Shown: in pieces, positions 50,113 to 62,300 of the stretch
Layout: each line of letters begins with the position of its first letter
Position numbering within the stretch: the first letter of the stretch is position 1
Source: Xiphophorus maculatus
Lineage: Eukaryota; Chordata; Actinopteri; Cyprinodontiformes; Poeciliidae
Direction: 5' to 3'
DNA: 64,000 nt
NCBI RefSeq assembly: GCF_002775205.1
Contig: NC_036456.1
Coordinates: 8,025,463 to 8,089,462, forward strand
Translations under genes and position numbers: made by a program
Notes under the pieces: generated by a model
Database searches by the model: none
Seen by the model: only the letters and a program-made list of their open reading frames with translations
Told to the model about the DNA's origin: nothing

Positions 50113-50676
50113 TAACGTATTTTCCAGACTGTAGAAAATACGGTATGTGTATTTTGCTATTTGGAAACAAAGAAAAACTGGAAACGTACAGTACATATAT
50201 AAGCCACACCAGGCTACAAGCCGCTGGCATCTCCGCCGCTCTCGGTTTTTCGCAAGCCCTCTGCAGCATCCTTAATAAATCTGCTATTAAGGACGCAGCC
50301 CTGCGTCTCCAACGCTGAACCATGGGTTCATTCACGCCAAGCTTACGTGCAGCGACTATCGATCTGTACTGCCAGATCGATAATCCTCAACTTAAAATCA
50401 GCATCATATGAACTTCTTCATGTTGTTTCCAAGATGAGGGTGTATGAGTTTGAAAACATTTCTCCATCATGCCTGCTGCTAGCATTAGCTTGTTCTAATT
50501 GAAAATGAGAACTTTCTTCTTTGATTTCCAATTTTGACTTCTGATGATTCACTTCATGCTAAAGAGCCCCCTGGTGGTTGAAGAAAAAGCCACAGGAAAG
50601 CCTCACAGGGCTACAAGCCGCATGGTTCAAAGCGGGGAAAAAAGTAGTGGCTTATAGTCAAAAAAATACGGTATAT
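50113..50676 (-). mobile_element. DNA transposon with a decayed HTH-encoding fragment
   Basis: The ends ACGTATTTTCCAGACT (left) and TATAGTCAAAAAAATACGGT (right) are imperfect inverted repeats of a well-known vertebrate element. On the - strand near 50270-50350 a frame reads AARKLGVNEPMVQRWRRR, which resembles the helix-turn-helix of CENP-B/pogo-type transposases. The rest of the protein is gone. Confidence 0.6.
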
Positions 50677-52915
50677 AAGTTTTTTAGCTCCCTGCTTTTA
50701 TCAGGGGACAAGCCATTGATAAGTGATGCTTTCTGTCAATGCACATTACTTTTCTTATCTGTTCCATTTTTTAAAATTTTGTCATTCAAGTTTTTATTTA
50801 GGTGCCAAGAACATTTCTCAGCTGCTCCAAAAATAGAGGTAAAATAAAACTATTTTGAAAGATAGACAAAACTGAAGAAACACGTAATCTTTTCTTCCAA
50901 GTTTTGAAATCCGTCAGTCTACCTAAAATAAAAATGTTCCTAGAGTTACAACACATACATGCACAGAGTCACAACTAAACAGGCAGAATAATATTATTCA
51001 TATTATTTTTTTATAAATTTGGCATCATTCAAAGTGATGAAACACAACAAGCATCACATTAGGTCACCCCACCGGGGATGTTCACTAGTCAGTAGGACTG
51101 TTTCTAAGTCTGCAATAAATACACTTTCAGCCATTTGTCTCAAATTGTTCCCATTTATGTGAAGGCCTCTAGAAATTGTGGCTCTTTGGAAGTAAAATAC
51201 AAAAAAGTTTGAGCTGACGCGACACTTTTGCTCAGAACCGTAGATTATAAGGAAGGCAGATGGAGTTGATAGACATTTAAGATACAAAATTAGAGAGATA
51301 ACAATGCAACTGAAAAACTTAGAGAAACATTTTCAGCTCAGATAAAGAGAAACTATGCCAGCACAGTTTTTTTCCATTATGATAAAATCATGGCATAAAT
51401 GTTTTTTTGTTCAAATCTGTGAAAGTTTAGCTAAAAGTTTCTTTAGAAAGCAGAATAAAAACACTTTCTAGTGATACACTGAGTGCTTTGGGATCCAGAC
51501 TCCAGGCCCTCCATCCAACTACACAGCAAACCATTTGATTACAGCTTTGACTATATTAGGGCCATCGCCTGTCTCCATTCCCAAGTCTTCTTGCAACCTC
51601 CTTCACATTCCTCTTTAAAAATTTGCCAATCTGTAAGAAACATTTCCTTAAAACCCCCCAAAAATGTCCTGGAGGAAATTACAAGGATTTCCCATTAATT
51701 GTACGAACATTCTCGTCAACAATAAAACCGATTTCTTTTTACCTTGATTATCATGTTTCATTTATTTACATTTCTGTTTATCCAGAACTGATATTTTCCA
51801 TATTATTACAAAGTATATCTCATGATACATTAACAAATATTCCATAAAATAGAAAAACAGCTTTTAAAATTGTTGACGGAAAGTTTCTTCATATTTCTAT
51901 GGTAAATTGACAATTTTTTTAATGCATTTCTTTTTACAGTGCAGTAAAGTACAGACATCTGTAAAAAAAAAAAAACCCCAAAAAAACTATTAGTTGTCCT
52001 GCCAGAAAATTACCCTCAACATTAACCTTTTACAACTTGATTGGAAATCCCCAGATAACTGCTGACTGTAAACAGGAAACTTCCCGGAATAAAACACAAA
52101 TCCCAAACTTTGACCTGGAAAACCTCTGTTTCAGTAAGTGAGGGGTTAACGCTCTGGGGGGTTGAGTGCTGGGTGTTCCAGATGTAGTTCCAAGATGTTT
52201 TAATAAGATTAAACTAAAGCCTTTTAGCTTAAAAGTGTGTTAGATAGGTGCAGTTTTCCCTTTTGTACTGTTTTATGTAATCTTATGCACATTCTGATAC
52301 AGAGTTTATGCATGAGCAAGATTTTAGATCTGTTGTCTCTATTTCTGGCTGCGAAGCTCCCAGTGGGCAGCCCATTTAGCTTTCCATTTCCCTTCTTCAA
52401 GACTGGTTCTAATCCCTGCTTCAAGCAGCGTTCTACGAAACTAAGCAGAATATTCAGCAGTGACTTCAGAATTCTGCTTCTTATATATTTGTGAAAAATA
52501 TCTTATTCCCTGTTATTTTGTTGAGGAAAAGAATAATGCTTTTGTTCAATTATTTTCTCACATCCTCATGATTTCTTGTAACCATTTTGTGTTCCCTCCA
52601 AGGTCTCTCCGAAATCTGGGAGTTTTGTAAATGTAACACAAAATACAATATGGTTGGGATAATTTTCACGTGTTTGCAGTTGTTTCTGCATGTTTCTGTT
52701 TTGAGAAAATACATTGTTTGGCATTTTGTGAACATTTATGTCGTTATTCGTTTTGTCTGTGATAAGAGTTGAAAAGACGATGCAATACACCGACTACAAT
52801 GTAGCATCTTGTAGCTTCATTAGTGCAATCAATGGGCGTCTGTAAGGACAAGCTGGAGATATTTTCAAAGAGTAAAATTACTTAATTTTATTATGACCAT
52901 ATAATCAAAAAATGG

Positions 52916-52918
<3 letters not shown>

Positions 52919-52988
<70 letters not shown>
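52919..52988. repeat. (TA)n microsatellite, about 70 bp
   Basis: Perfect TA repeat, the longest in the window. Self-complementary and able to extrude as a cruciform. Confidence 0.95.
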
Positions 52989-52989
<1 letters not shown>

Positions 52990-53072
52990 TGTTTGTTCTT
53001 CTTTTTCACTATTTGGGCATACCAAATGAACGAGTAATTTCTCTAAATTTAAAAATATTTGTTATGAAAGAC

Positions 53073-53205
53073 TGCGACAGACTGGCGACCTGTCCAGGGT
53101 GTACCCCGCCTCTCGCCCGGAACGTAGCTGGAGATGGGCACCAGCAACCCTCCCGACCCCATTAGGGACAAGGGTGAACAGAAAATGGATGGATGGATGG
53201 ATGGA
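53073..53205 (+). mobile_element. 5'-truncated non-LTR retroelement or SINE tail with (GGAT)n end
   Basis: The 133-bp insert starts TGCGACAGACTGGCGACCTG and ends in GGATGGATGGAT. It is flanked by perfect 13-bp duplications TGTTATGAAAGAC at 53060-53072 and 53206-53218. This is the signature of target-primed reverse transcription with 5' truncation. Same family as 57189-57308. Confidence 0.88.
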
Positions 53206-54232
53206 TGTTATGAAAGACATAAATGCAGTATTTTATTTAATCCCGTTTTGAAACTAAACATTTCATTTTGAAAATAAACATTTTAGAAATTACATAAATT
53301 AATAAATATTTCCACGAGTTCATGAAAAGAACATTTCTAGGAAAATCTAGATCTACATGAGGTCATTTGCAGCAGACCTCATCTAGAGGTCTGCTTCAAA
53401 TGATTAATCAAATAAAATGCAATGGCGCCACCGGGGTAATGTCCACCTTCATAACGTCAAAATAAGTCAGTTGAGCAAATGGGGGCCAAACTTTCTGGAT
53501 GCGCCCCTGCTGATTTATGTCAGTGCTTTATCTCTGTGTTTTCCATGAGCTATCTGTAGGATTTGTGGGATGTTTCAGATAATCCTTAGTTACAGTCACA
53601 AACAAAAACCCCAGCAGCTCGCTGTCTGCGTTCTTATCGTTTTACTGGGCATCTGGAGGCCACTTATCCAGCTGCCTCACAGACGCTATCTGATGGACAA
53701 ACAGCTCAACAAGCCAAAAAAAGGCAACCATTGCGAAACTAGCAGTGAGAGATCCAAATTGTGTGCTTGTTTTAGATCATCAGAGGCCTTCAGGGTGTGT
53801 TTCCCTGCTACTTTTGGGACTAGATGACTAATAAATTTAGTCCTTTCGAGTAAAGGCATCCCCCCCCCTGACACACATCTGGATGTCTGTTGCTCCAATG
53901 TAAACTGGCTGAGTGGAAAGCAACAGGGAGTCCGGCCTGCTGATTTATGTGACACATCATTCAGGAAAGGGGAAATTCTGTAAGGGAGGTCAACTCTGGA
54001 AATGAGACCACAAAATGCTGCATCTCAAAGTTATGATTCTGGCATGTTTTTCGCAAACCTGTCTCTCATTAATATATCATTGAAGGTTTTAAATTAGAAT
54101 CAGATCAGATTTGAGGTCAGGGTGATGTGGCCCAGTTAAATTCAATTCAATTATTTTCACAGCTTTAGTAATTAAAGCTTTTAAGGCATAATAACCTGGA
54201 CATCCAACATTCAGAACACGAGCTAACGTTTT

Positions 54233-54660
54233 AAGTCAAGTTTATTTTTATCGCACATTTTATTAATGCAATTCAAAGTGCTTTACAGTACAAAAACATG
54301 ATATAGTCACCAAATACAACACAAGCAACAAAAATCAAAATCCATCATCAAGAATAATCCTAATTAATTATTCATCAAATATATCAATCAGTGTTCCAGT
54401 TATTATTGTATTGTTGTAAAGCAGCTCTATACAGGCAGGGTTTATGCCTTGATTTAAAGGATCTCAGTGTTTCGGCAGTTTTGAGGTTTTCTGGAAGTTT
54501 GTTCTAGATTAGTGGGGCATAAAAACTGAATTCTGCTTCTCCATGTTTGGTTCTGGGGTAACAAAGTAGACAAGAGTTAGAAGAAAAGACTGCAAAGGTA
54601 TTTATTGAATCCTGCTGACGTGTCTGAAATGATACACTGTTGATGTGAAAGTGTTGTTGC
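54233..54660 (+). mobile_element. Teleost repeat beginning AAGTTTATTTTTATCGCAC
   Basis: AAGTTTATTTTTATCGCAC, AATTCAAAGTGCTTTACAG, TTTAAAGGATCTCAGTGTTT and GAAGTTTGTTCTAGATTAGT appear in the order I remember for a common percomorph interspersed repeat. Class uncertain; no coding frame. Confidence 0.55.
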
Positions 54661-55368
54661 TAACGTACGTGGACATACCTGGCACAAGCCAGTGGTTGGG
54701 AACTTCTCTTGTTAATCAGTGAAACAAGGCACATTGATGCTCAGACAAAGAAAACAAATGTAGCCCTTTGTTGTGTTCGTAGTTTTTGTCTTGGGATTGT
54801 CTCTTAATTGGCTAAAATGCAAACGCAGCTTGTTATCCCAAAAGGCCTCCGGCGGCAGTCTTCCATCACAACCAGAAGCTTTGACACAGACGACGTCGCT
54901 GGTGGAATTTGAGAACTTGCCTCATCCTGTTTTAGGTCTCACAGAGTCCCTCCGGTGCCTGCGTGTCTTCAGAATGACAGGTTCTCCGTCAGTGAACGCT
55001 AAGTGGCCGTTTCATCAGGAGTCATGAAAAGAGAGCTCCCGATCAATTCAAAGAGTTGCTAAAGCCAGAGGCTGTCAACACTTGGATATAAGGAGAGCAT
55101 TGGTATGGCATATGAACCTGTGGGTTGAACTCGGCTTCAGGGGAGTTCATGAACATGTATCTTCAGGTAGAAGTCTACCTGACTATTCCAACGACTGTTT
55201 TGATTTATTGTTTGATGCCTCTTGTGCAACTATGCACCAGTTCTGTCACATAAGCAATAATCATTTCTGCTTAGCCTGCAGCTATGAACTTATTTGACTG
55301 ACTCTCAAAGAGATAATACAGCATTTGTGTTTTTTAGTGTTGACGAAGTAAGACGTATCACTCTAAGG

Positions 55369-55570
55369 CAGAGGTCTCAAACTGTACTCCTCGAGGACAA
55401 GAGTCCTGCAACTTTTAGATTTGTCTCTTGCCCTACACTGGAATGTCTGAGCTACCTCACTAGCATGCAGTCAATCTATACAGGGCTCTGCTAACGAATT
55501 AGTGTTGGAGCCTGAAGTAGAGAGACATTTAAAAACACTGACCCTTGACGACTAGAGTTTGAGACCCTTG
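55369..55570. mobile_element. Short hAT-like non-autonomous element, copy 2
   Basis: The ends CAGAGGTCTCAAACT and AGTTTGAGACCCTTG are inverted repeats. Flanking 8-mers CTCTAAGG (55361-55368) and GTCTAAGG (55571-55578) match at 7 of 8 positions. Same family as 30020-30236. Confidence 0.82.
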
Positions 55571-55749
55571 GTCTAAGGACTCAACACATGGTGAGCGACA
55601 TCTCTCACCCTCCATTCTTTTCTTATGGAACTTGTACAATGAGGCAACAATCGCTTAAACTCCTCCAGCCAAGCGACCAACAAACTTTGTGCATGTAAAT
55701 TCTCGAGCTTGTACACGTAAAGGTACACACAATACGAGAAAGTTGAACA

Positions 55750-55840
55750 ATAGCTGCTTTTCCATTGACCATATTATTGCGCAAATTGGAATTACAAAAG
55801 AAAAAAAAAATTGCTTTATGGAAATTTCAGGGTGAAACTT
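55750..55840. mobile_element. MITE of the 'fold-back, TTTCCATT' family, fragment
   Basis: GCTGCTTTTCCATTGACCAT and GCGCAAATTGGAATTAC match the left end of the element at 11125; the remainder is missing. Confidence 0.6.
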
Positions 55841-56419
55841 GAAATTATTCCTCTTAAAGCTTTCAGTCTTGAAGCGTGGGTCTTACAATGATGATTTAAC
55901 CATCCGAGAAATCCAACTGGCAGGTGATGAATACTCATGATGAATAAACATGGGAAAGCCTTGAACTTTCCCATGTTTTGTTACATGACACCCACGGACT
56001 GCAATTTACTTTATTGTAATTTTTCTTATGGATCAAGTGAAGATCCATAAGAATTTAAAAATATTAAATTCACTTAAATCATTAAGTGAAGTGGGAAGAA
56101 CCTGATAATTTCCGAAGGCCCTCCATCAACCTCTGCCAGCGGACTTTCAAATAATCACGTGCAATAAATCACATGTGCCTTTTAGGTCACTACATGTGAG
56201 CTCTCTGAAGCTGTGAAAAATGTAGGAAAATGACAATAATAAATAGATCTGAAAAAGTCTTACTGGTACTTTTTGAGCCTAAATTTCAGCATTTACTAAA
56301 TATGCAAATAAATCAGGATTAAAAGTTTAGAATGGTACTTTAGAATTTGGGACTAAATTGGAAGAAGGAAAAAATCTAGGCTTTTTACAAAAAAATATCT
56401 AACAGTATCACAGTAAAGA

Positions 56420-56565
56420 GGAATATGCATCAAGACAGAAACACATGAACAGTTTTCCACTGCTTTCTGTTGGTCTTTCACATTAAATTCCTATAGAATT
56501 TGATAAAGTTTGTGGCTGGAATATGGAAAAATTTGCATATACTTTTGCAAGGCACTGTCTCAACA
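56420..56565 (+). mobile_element. 3' end of Tc1-associated teleost repeat
   Basis: GTTGGTCTTTCACATTAAAT, AAAGTTTGTGGCTGGAATAT and ACTTTTGCAAGGCACTGT are the usual terminal words of this family. Confidence 0.6.
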
Positions 56566-57188
56566 ATAGCTGCAAGTACGTGAAAGCGTCTAACGGGGCA
56601 GGACAATGTGTGCATTGCAGAAAGAGTCAGAGTTTATCTGGCAGGTCAAGTCTTCACATCTGGACTGATTTGTCTTGGTTCAGTCTGAGGTGATGTAACT
56701 TTATTATGAAAACAGCTGCCGAAAACGTTGCTGTACTTCTCTTGCCATGGCTAGGGTTGGAACAGTGCTGCATTGTGTACTCAAAAGACCTAGTTATTTT
56801 TTTTAAAAAAAAAGTATTTTTATATTAAATTCTTATTTTAAATTGTTGAGTTTTAAAAGTTCAAGATGGGAAAAGGAGCCAGATAAAAATGTAAAAATAT
56901 CAGCACTCTCCCTAGAAACATCAGTGGCCAAACTGGCTTTTTATTTTGGCTACTTCTGGATCATACTGCCCTCTAGCTTTCAGAGGACGTCAGTGCCTTT
57001 GGGAGATATGCAATTAAAACAGGATGAAAGAAAAAGGTGAGAGTTTGTTCCTGTTTAATTTTTCTCTTTGTCTCTCTCTATTTTTCTTCCCTTTTTATCT
57101 TTCGCTTAACAAACTGCATTTCTAAGGCAAAAGGCAAAACACAACCTAAATTTCATAAAATATTACTGATCTGAATTTATTTATCCAT

Positions 57189-57308
57189 CCATCCATTTTC
57201 TATACACCCTTGTCCCTAGTGGGGTCAGGAGGTGCTGATGCCTGTCTCCAGCGAACGATTCGGGCGAGAGGCGGGGTTCACCCTGGACAGGTTGTCAGTC
57301 TGTCGCAG
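57189..57308 (-). mobile_element. 5'-truncated non-LTR retroelement or SINE tail, second copy
   Basis: Reverse orientation relative to 53073-53205; (ATCC)n comes first on the + strand. It is flanked by perfect 13-bp duplications TTTATTTATCCAT at 57176-57188 and 57309-57321. Truncated at nearly the same point (CTGTCGCAG) as the other copy. Confidence 0.87.
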
Positions 57309-59352
57309 TTTATTTATCCATATACTTTCTTATTATGATTTGTAAATGAAAAACACTTGGGTTTGAAACTAAAGCTTCTGTGTAATCAATGATATAAAAC
57401 ATTTTATAATCTGAAAAATAAATAAATAAATAAAGAAAGAAAGAAAGAAAGATAAAAAAAAAATGCATTGAGAATGCAGGACACAGAATTTAAAAAAATT
57501 AAAGGATTAATTGATTTTGATTCACAGCTGGAAAATAGTAAGACATGTCCAACAGTAAGAAATGCCAGATAAATAATACTTCTGTAGCCATTAGGTTGAT
57601 ATCTTTCAGTAACATCCAGTAAAATCTACGAAGTAGCATGGTTCTGACAAAACAAAGAAATCCTCAGTGTCCGGAGAGCATCCCTCACAGTCGTGCGCTC
57701 GAGTCATGTTTGGTCTGCTCACATGGAGACAAAAGCACCGGCAATCTACAAACATTTCTGCACCTACTCGCACAAAACGTCTGCTTCAGTGTTTCAAATT
57801 ATGGTTTGAATCAAGCGAGATAAGAGTTTTGATGTGTTGTTATAGTTTCATTCAGTAGAGTTTGTGGTTTTTGAGTTACACATTTGAAATCATGCAAAAG
57901 CCCGTTACAGGCCTACAAGGACCTCTGGTTATGTGTCTTTTCCTGCTCTGATTCACCTGATTCAAAGAAAGACATGACCTCACTAGATATTCTTAGAATA
58001 TTCTCTAGAAGCCTTTGAATGAATCGTTAAATAAAATAAATCAAAGTGTTCAAAGAGAGAATGCACATCACCAACATGTCCTACGCGTTGCTTCCTTGTC
58101 ATTTCTTGTTTGTTTTTTTCTGAGGGTTTTTGTTGTCTCAAGGTTCTTGTCTAGACTTCTCATCTATCCCTCTATCCCTAAAAGCATTTTTAAAAGAGAG
58201 ACTATATTACATTATTAAAATACAACTAAATTCTTAGCATCCACAATCCATCCTAACAAAGAACAATTAATAAAAGCTACAGTAAAAGAAAGTATTATGA
58301 TGACATTGATGTAAATGATTATCTCTAAAGATTCTGATTGGATTTGACATAATCTGGTAGGACAGGTCGTACACTCAGTGCAGGTCGTCTCATACGGACT
58401 TAGAGGTTTGGTTAGTCAAAATGTAGAGAACCTGTTAGGTTAATAATGTTAGACTAGTGCTGAGTGGACCAACTGTAATTAAAGATTTTTATGTCTGAAA
58501 AGAAGAAACAATGAAATCGCTTCTTAAGTTGCTCATTGGGGTCAGAAGATTTGCCTTTGAGAAACAAAACAACAGTCCGTCTCTTCAGTACATGGTAAGA
58601 TATTTTACATGTATTTATGACACCCGCAATATAAATAGGAATAGATAAAGTGAAGGAAATTAAGAAAAAACGATGGGATAGTTGGCTAAGCGTGTGATTA
58701 GTATTTGCAATAGGTTTGCAAAAACTAATCACAACTTCCTTATATTTAAATAACACTTATCACGGAGCTGTTTGCTTTGCTTTTTATACAGTGTATAACT
58801 GTGCTTACCTGCAGTAACTGCAGGCAAGCACAACATGCTTCCTGAAAGATTTTATGATTCATTTTTATTGATTAGGAACCTTGTTTGGTGGAATCAAGAT
58901 TGGATTTTTAAAAAACCCAACAAAATAAAATAAAAGATTGTACCACCAGTAAAGCACAGCGGTAATCACATTATGCTCTGGTATTTTAAAACTAGCTGGC
59001 TGAATGTTGTTGAATCTCATCCCAATTCAAGCTGATTCCGGAATTAATCAAATCAGTTCATATTTAGCTTCTGGACAGGCTTTTCAAAAACTCTCACTTT
59101 AACCCTGTTAGTAACAATTTACCCAGGCTTAAAAGCCTTGGCAACACAAGGCAACCAACTACTGTATGTATCAATCAATTTCACCTTTGGCAAGAGAACT
59201 GCTGTAAGAAAATTGCAATTTTGGAATTTTTATTCCAAAATTGATGAGTACGCATAAACTTTTCTACAATATGTTTTTTCTCCATTCCTTACTGCAGGGG
59301 AGACCTTCTTTATCCAGATTCTACTGAACTCCAGGGGACTGAATGTTGTGAG

Positions 59353-62300
59353 ATGCTTCAGCTACAACATGACTTCATCCCCTTACTTCCAACATGGAAA
59401 CAGCAGACACCCAGTGTCGCCCCGTTCCATCATCATCACACACCGACATCATCTTCTTCATCCCCATGTCCCTGCTCTTTCCTTCCACAACCTTCAAGTC
59501 TTCTCAGACTGCATGGAAATGGTCTTTTGAGGATCCTCCTCACCCTCCTTACTGCTCTCTGCATACTGCCCTGCCAAGCGCATGCAGTCTTGTTTCGGGT
59601 TGGAGTGGTTGGACCGTGGGGATGTGACCGGCTCTTTGCCAAGGCACTTCCAAATGTTGCAGCACAGCTGGCGGTAAATCGCATCAACAGAGACCCCTCG
59701 CTGTCCTACGCTGCTACATTTGGCTATGCCGTGCTGCAGGTAGAGTGAAAGTCCTTTCTTTAACAATTGGATGTTTTAAAGTTCTTGGTTATTTCATTGG
59801 TTTTCTTGTGTCAACTTAGGTTTAGATATCAATTTGTTGATTGAATATTTCTGTTTAGGAGCCTTGTGAAACATCCAGGGCACTGGAGGCATTTGTGGGT
59901 TTCCACACAAAGGCCTCTGGTTACATTGGACCAGTCAACCCTGGATACTGTGATGCTGCTTCGATGTTGAGCAAAGGCTGGAACAAAGTAACTATTGTCC
60001 ACAGAAGTTGTCTTTTCTTAACTAGAACAGTTGTTAAAGAAGCTGCTATATTTTCTTCTCTATGCTCTCGTCTATAAGGCAATATTTCCTTGGGCTTGTG
60101 TGGGCTATGAGTTAGATGATGTCCGTAGCCATCCTACGTTTGCCCGATCTATGGCGAGACCCACCGCAGTGCTGCACAGTGTCATGACCTACTTCAGGTG
60201 GGCTCACATTGGCATCATCTCTTCTTCTGATGACATCTGGGTGGATACAGCAACCAAGGTCTGAATGTTTGTCTTTTGTCAATTTTCACTCTACGTAGAA
60301 GACCAACAATTTAAAGTTGTACATGTAAAAGTAGAAAGTTGCATTATAGGTGACAAAGCCAAACTTGCTTCAGCTTTTTACCAGTATGTGCAGACATATT
60401 ATGCCAAATCTTTTATGTCATGTCTAGGTGGCGGACTCTTTAAGAAGCCATGGGATGAACGTCAGATTTGTCAGTTTTATGGAAAACACACCTCATGGCA
60501 TTAGGCGAACCCTGGCCAAGGTCCGCAAGATGAAGGAAATACGAGGTAAAACTGATGGCTCTTGTTGGAAAGAGTTTGGGATGTTCATTGGACTAGGAAC
60601 AAACTATTCCTGAAAAGGCAAATTACATTTCTCTTACACCTTTCCCAACTTGTGCCTCACTTTAGTCATGTAAATTTCCAGATCTGTAGTTAAGAAATAT
60701 GTCAAATAAATAATAATAATAATAATTTCAATTCAAACTCCAAGAAAGGAGGAATGAAAGTCTCCAGTGCCAATGTAAGATTGTGGTCTGTATGGCGAGT
60801 CAAGAGACGAGCAGATATTAAGCAGAAATGTTGCCTAAGAGATTTGTAGTTTGGATACAAACCAGAACCGTATCAAACAGCAATCCATGGTAAGCCTAAT
60901 CCACCTTTAACTTGTTAATATCTTTGTTTGGAAGCACTATAATTCAGTGAGATAACATTGTAGCATCAATGAGGTTACTGTGGTTATTCATTCAACTGTA
61001 CAACTGTACAACTCTGATGTACAGTACTTTCTCTGTTTGGTTGTAAAATTACAATTCCGTGAATCAAACTAGTTGTCATGAGTTAGTCATAAAAATTCAC
61101 TTCATGCCAATGTTTCATGTTCATTGCAATTATTAGTGTTAAGATTCATACACCAGCAAGAAAATATAAATAAATTTATCATTTAACCATAAACTATATT
61201 CTAAGAGTTTTATTATGTTCCACATATTTTATATAGTAATGTTGACCAAAAGCATGCCTAATCTTATAAAAGACATTTTAGACACCTTCAGGCAGTCTCT
61301 GAGGCCAGTCGTCTTTTTCTGTCCTAGCTGTGATCCTCTGCATGCACTCGGTACTCATCGGCGGTTTGGCCCAGAAGCTCCTCTTGGAAACAGCCTACGA
61401 CATGCAGATGATCGACGGCTCCTTTGTGTTTGTACCTTATGACACTTTGCTCTACAGCCTGCCATACATTAATGCAACTTACCCTACTGTGAAGAACAAC
61501 AGCAAACTGCTGCGGGCCTACGATGCCATGTTGACTATCACCATCGACTCCCCCCAGGTGTCATTCTATGATGCCTACAGAGAAGCTATGGAGAGAGGAG
61601 AGGTGGCAAGAACGTTGAAACCCCAACAGGTACATCAATTCATACCAGCCCTGTATGGTTTGCTTTAATCAAACTCTAGTTCATTTGCCTACAAAGTCCG
61701 GTTCATTTGGGGAGGTGTGAATGCGCAATCTAGCTCCGATGTGGAACAAAAATGCCTAAAAACTGAGATCTCGGTTCAATTAAAGTGAACTATGGTGTGG
61801 TTCGAATGCATATGTGGATGCAAGTAGACTGTAGACTGCTCCAAATGCAGGAAGCGGACTATAGCACAGGGTATTCTGGGTAAATGGAACCAAATCAAAG
61901 ACGCGGGTCTCGAGCTAGTGGGAGAAATGGCTTGGGGTCCTTTACCAAAAACAAAAGAGAAATCCTACAGCCACTAAAATCTGACTCCATTCCATTTTTC
62001 TTTACATTTTGCGAAGAAGGTAAATTTCTCATTTCTTTTTCCTTCAGTAGTTCTTGGTGCAGGGTCACCACAGGCGAGGTGGTTTGGATCATTTTGACAG
62101 TGCAGTGTGAAAGTGAACCGCACCATCTGGAAATGTAAAAGATGTTGCAATTTTGGTCCTCAATCAAACCGAGTCTACCGGACTAAAACACCCTACGATT
62201 CAAAAGGAGGCTCAAAGGGTTAGTTTGTCTTAAGAACAATAAGTAAAGCTGATATCTCTCTTTGTGGTCCAGGTATCCCCTCTGTTTGGAACCATCTACA

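Larger units (their letters stand above)
46877..59352. other. Gene-poor interval between rasl11a and the guanylate cyclase
   Basis: Apart from the rasl11a 3' UTR I find no coding exon. The interval holds CA and TA microsatellites, a two-unit tandem repeat (48075-48510), Tc1 relics, a TTTTCCAG/ATACGG element (50113-50676), a retroelement-tail pair (53073-53205 and 57189-57308), a hAT-like copy (55369-55570) and other repeats. Open frames are short and repeat-derived or unsupported. Confidence 0.65.
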
